Assembly (NCBI GenBank): GCA_937931205.1
Contig: CALHBF010000008.1
Span: 1 to 64,000, forward strand
DNA: 64,000 nt
DNA from: an uncultured Bacteriovoracaceae bacterium
GTDB lineage: Bacteria; Bdellovibrionota; Bacteriovoracia; Bacteriovoracales; Bacteriovoracaceae
Reading direction: 5' to 3'
Part shown: piece after piece, positions 62,401-64,000 of the stretch
How positions within the stretch are numbered: position 1 is the stretch's first letter
How the letters are laid out: each line of letters starts with the position of its first letter
Position numbers and translations under genes: made by a program
The notes under the pieces: model-generated
Seen by the model: only the letters and a program-made list of their open reading frames with translations
What the model was told of the DNA's origin: nothing
Databases searched by the model: none

Positions 62401-62592
62401 CTCTCGTGCTTCATCAGGAAGAAGAAGGTTGCCTTGATAAACAAGATCCGAAGCGGCCTGACGTTGATATCCAAGAGGAATAGCACTAGGGTATTGATCA
62501 AAGGGAGCAGCAAATAAACTCGTGTACGTGACAAATATGCCAAGCAGAATGAAAGTCAGTCTACTGAAAATCGGTTTATTTTTCACATCCAT
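59446..62592 (-). CDS. Large exported protein co-transcribed with the subtilase
   Basis: A 1048-residue protein with a signal peptide (LTFILLGIFVTYTSLFAAPFDQYP). The sequence is long and mixed alpha/beta with no recognised domain. There is no cysteine-rich or repeat region and no clear beta-barrel pattern, although the last 350 residues have alternating hydrophobic stretches (LENIYLSVGYRYKGW, VRFYAINLNIAFYEMAF) that could fit outer-membrane strands. It ends one base before the subtilase start, so both are coupled. It may be a surface protein, protease partner or secretion accessory. Confidence 0.65.
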   Translation of the reverse strand: MDVKNKPIFSRLTFILLGIFVTYTSLFAAPFDQYPSAIPLGYQRQAASDLVYQGNLLLPDEARELYETGAISDLSLLNPTQDSVLWKNELSRPLKYKSILGAEETLEVIETIPRTETLIGQFALRALKVMPNGEKKVLRVIFDTKGHNNLLRKALLEKIGYQVPALHHAPTLDLKFKGVFSKNEMLKELKRGTFLDADRWVKNNPEEDSDTIQVQDVFVLEDAEDEFYNLALGVVPSSKIRGRRLLNALLVPYNLVDVPESVNLMSWISGRVFNNQLVLDYEYGREFSTSYEDARWITRRILSLTLSDWQEIVAFGAYPKEVETLILHKTLSRVQYLRKSFALEKEYPLIPFEASPNLAPRLKKGKLIGGVSWEGYASQFAGTNPDDPLSLSEIWSFVGSKAVTNVITTLMTEFNKRFVPRTDLQFAIFDHQLDLATKQFVEFLKTGEVSKVPFGFWHTKLFDMNLIANREVIAGNYMGSDNIVQLADTVGASLDLGIYLGVDGLPSSSMMAEGSAKLNLYRTYTSLRPIKSIKSSLKEPIKNLLVPLEKFLDARVLDELEALSRTETDSEVLAEKSAKLLKEFKDNIGIGESVIIQTGFGPDLSFLVGQGLGDYAQAYLRLQDKLTVISRLHIYRATEDSFHIYNDPALMNSFDVSLSLKAYVQVLNLGAGFNKGIAKTEFFNLNLTLNTMDNDPFEANPDFFDNIRALSRALKWGKLDKARSVQKPWVINHDFSERKFNFDFFWWRHQRGKQNDQMSITHPSGDKKDFYRYNIGKRSGYDYQSFALKVVDSLLNEIQEIGEYVSLRSTNSGNPADTFQGHSHTRVVSIEGESSELSLENIYLSVGYRYKGWSASPQKINSIFKKLNNAVGSTIFSPENLIGSGKVRFYAINLNIAFYEMAFRNFLKVDRSLVRAAMTKHYKFNTSDSNTFNAHVSRVWTRFSKVQKFYRQNNSTEFGRALANLVNDLEGCFTFEGLALLSGGVDNLYVSGHMSGFRSRMENGDRDIFSHTVGMIGSMSPQGPLRLIQTQSGMSEGEFLLLWLMNRY

Positions 62593-62710
62593 AATCGGGC
62601 AAAAATACCCTTAAACCATGAATTTATATAGAGCTTGTGAAGAAATTATAGAGACAGAAAGGACTGGTAAGTCTCTGCAAATTCGAATAATGACCTTTTT
62701 TTTGGGTTTC

Positions 62711-62724
62711 CTGATCTAAATCAG
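62711..62724. promoter_or_regulatory. Crp/Fnr-type palindrome upstream of hemN
   Basis: CTGATCTAAATCAG has the FNR half-sites TGAT-N4-ATCA exactly and differs from the full consensus TTGATNNNNATCAA only at the outer bases. It lies 34 bp before hemN, the oxygen-independent enzyme that FNR-type regulators often control. TTGGGT and TAATTA flank it as possible -35 and -10, which would place the site between them. Confidence 0.5.
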
Positions 62725-62758
62725 ATAATTATTTTCTCGTTTGCCGAAAAATCAGGTC

Positions 62759-64000
62759 ATGAAAAAGATAAATGAACTTATTGAAAAGTACAATCGCCCT
62801 GGTCCTCGTTATACCTCTTATCCTCCAGTTCCCTTCTGGAGCAAAACGCCGCAAAAGGAAGAATGGTTTTCCCATGTAAAACATCATTCTCACGATGGAG
62901 TTGATCTTTATGTTCATATTCCATTCTGTGAGAAACTTTGTTGGTATTGTGGCTGTAATAGAACCATTACAAAAGATCACTCAGTAGAGAAGCATTTCAT
63001 CAATCTGCTTTTAAAAGAATGGGAAATGTATCAGAAAGAGTTCGGAGCTCTTCAAGTCAACTCCCTTCACTTAGGTGGCGGAACTCCCACTTTCTTATCA
63101 CCAGATAATCTCAAGTACCTCATTGAGTCTTTGACTAATCTTACTTCTTCACAATTTGTTGGCTCAATCGAAGTTGATCCTCGTACTTGTACTCAAGGTC
63201 ATTTGGAAGTTCTCAAAGAACTTGATTTCAAAAGAATCTCTCTAGGAATTCAGGATTTCGATCCTAAAGTTCAAAATGCTATCAATCGGATTCAGCCAGT
63301 TAATTTAGTGGAAGAGTTAGTTAAAAAAATTCGTGACTTTAAATTTGAGAGCATCAACTTTGATCTGATCTACGGGCTTCCTCATCAGAGAGTTTCTAGT
63401 ATTTCTGAGACGATCCGTATTGTGAATGCTCTCTCTCCTGATTTGATTGCGTTTTACGGATTCGCTCATCTTCCTCATAAAATTGCCAATCAAAAACTTA
63501 TTTCTAAAAATACTCTGCCAACGGCCGCTCAAAGGCAGGAGCTTTATCAATTAGGAAAGAAGCTTTTCTTAATGGCAGGCTTTGAAGATATCGGTATGGA
63601 TCACTTCGCCAAGCCCGACAACTACCTTTATCAAGCGAAAGTGAATAAAAGACTTCACCGCAACTTTATGGGTTATACAGACAAAAAATCGAATGTTCTG
63701 ATTGGTCTAGGCCCAAGCTCAATTTCCGATTCTGGAATGAGTTTTATTCAAAACCAGAAAGATCTTAAAGCTTATGAACAAGCTATCTTAAATAATAACT
63801 TACCAATCAGTTTGGGGCATACTCAAACGACCATTGATCTAGTGACTCAAAAACTTATTCTGGGAATCATGTGTGAAGATTCAACGACTCTCTCCCCAAA
63901 TTTACCTTACATGAATGAAATTGAAGAAGAGCTAAAAAGTTTTGTTGATGATGGGCTGATTAGTCTTCAAAGCAACAAGCTTGAACTTACTGATCTCGGA
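62759..64000 (+). CDS. hemN: Oxygen-independent coproporphyrinogen III oxidase (3' end missing)
   Basis: A radical SAM enzyme that turns coproporphyrinogen III into protoporphyrinogen IX without oxygen. Only the first 414 codons are inside the window. Visible features are the RPGPRYTSYPPVPFW start typical of HemN, the iron-sulfur motif PFCEKLCWYCGCNR (Cys-x3-Cys-x2-Cys-x-Cys), LHLGGGTPTFLS, EVDPRT, and SLGIQDFDPKVQNAINRIQP. It supplies the step after HemE of the operon 20 kb upstream. The ORF track misses it because there is no stop in the window. Likely oxygen-regulated through the palindrome just upstream. Confidence 0.95.
   Translation, partial: MKKINELIEKYNRPGPRYTSYPPVPFWSKTPQKEEWFSHVKHHSHDGVDLYVHIPFCEKLCWYCGCNRTITKDHSVEKHFINLLLKEWEMYQKEFGALQVNSLHLGGGTPTFLSPDNLKYLIESLTNLTSSQFVGSIEVDPRTCTQGHLEVLKELDFKRISLGIQDFDPKVQNAINRIQPVNLVEELVKKIRDFKFESINFDLIYGLPHQRVSSISETIRIVNALSPDLIAFYGFAHLPHKIANQKLISKNTLPTAAQRQELYQLGKKLFLMAGFEDIGMDHFAKPDNYLYQAKVNKRLHRNFMGYTDKKSNVLIGLGPSSISDSGMSFIQNQKDLKAYEQAILNNNLPISLGHTQTTIDLVTQKLILGIMCEDSTTLSPNLPYMNEIEEELKSFVDDGLISLQSNKLELTDLG

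Noticed and set aside
62650-62676. AGAGAC..GTCTCT hairpin before hemN
   Set aside because: Only six base pairs with a 15-nt loop; not distinctive enough to call.
1-64000. tRNA, rRNA, CRISPR array or prophage
   Set aside because: None was found on reading: no cloverleaf-like tRNA ends, no regularly spaced repeats and no integrase or phage structural genes.

Overview
The window is a gene-dense chromosomal segment of about 40 % GC from a Gram-negative bacterium. It has a complete type II secretion cluster, many lipoprotein and signal-peptide genes, A/T-rich intergenic spacers and strong AGGAG-type ribosome sites. The gene content suits a Bdellovibrionota/Bacteriovoracales-type or other former deltaproteobacterial genome: a DUF6178-like protein, a solo CpaF ATPase, a eukaryote-like isoleucyl-tRNA synthetase, a type III glutamine synthetase and a gspC-to-gspN cluster. 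That placement is inferred from gene content only; no 16S rRNA, tRNA, CRISPR array or prophage was seen.

Layout. 1-13 kb: a MerC-like membrane protein, type B L31, topoisomerase I, glutamine synthetase III, a phosphopantetheinyl transferase, an M61 peptidase with PDZ domain, an A-type Fe-S carrier-like protein coupled to a LysR regulator, an FG-GAP/ASPIC lipoprotein and an acyl-CoA dehydrogenase with a palindromic operator candidate. 13.2-27.3 kb: an uninterrupted, mostly overlapping gspCDEFGHIJKLMN operon. It is followed by a 165-bp MITE-like insertion that duplicated the ribosome-binding site of the next gene, the polyprenyl synthetase ispA. 28.4-30.6 kb (minus): infC (AUU start), rpmI, rplT, ihfA, merR-like. 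30.7-36 kb (minus): a PlsB-type acyltransferase, a CBS-less IMP dehydrogenase/GMP reductase and a Na/Pi symporter with PhoU tail.

36.1-42.5 kb is a heme operon, hemA - hemCD fusion - hemL - histidine kinase - response regulator - hemE, with a two-component system embedded by overlapping genes. hemN, with a Crp/Fnr-like palindrome upstream, runs off the right end. 42.6-50 kb holds poorly characterised genes: a solo CpaF ATPase with an unknown partner, a divergent unknown pair, a DUF6178-like protein, a HAD phosphatase, secreted unknowns, and two small genes absent from the ORF track (42614-42742 and 49734-49904). 50-62.6 kb: Maf, a FecR-domain exported protein, IleRS, a lipoprotein, and a tandem pair of a 974-aa exported subtilisin and a 1048-aa exported protein of unknown family.

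The main themes are protein export (the T2SS with several candidate exported substrates), heme synthesis with its own sensor pair, and translation-factor genes. The most unusual sequence signals are the insertion between gspN and ispA, the paired TGTCA-N6-TGTCA motifs between the phosphate-symporter and heme operons, the embedded two-component system, and the single-cysteine A-type carrier.
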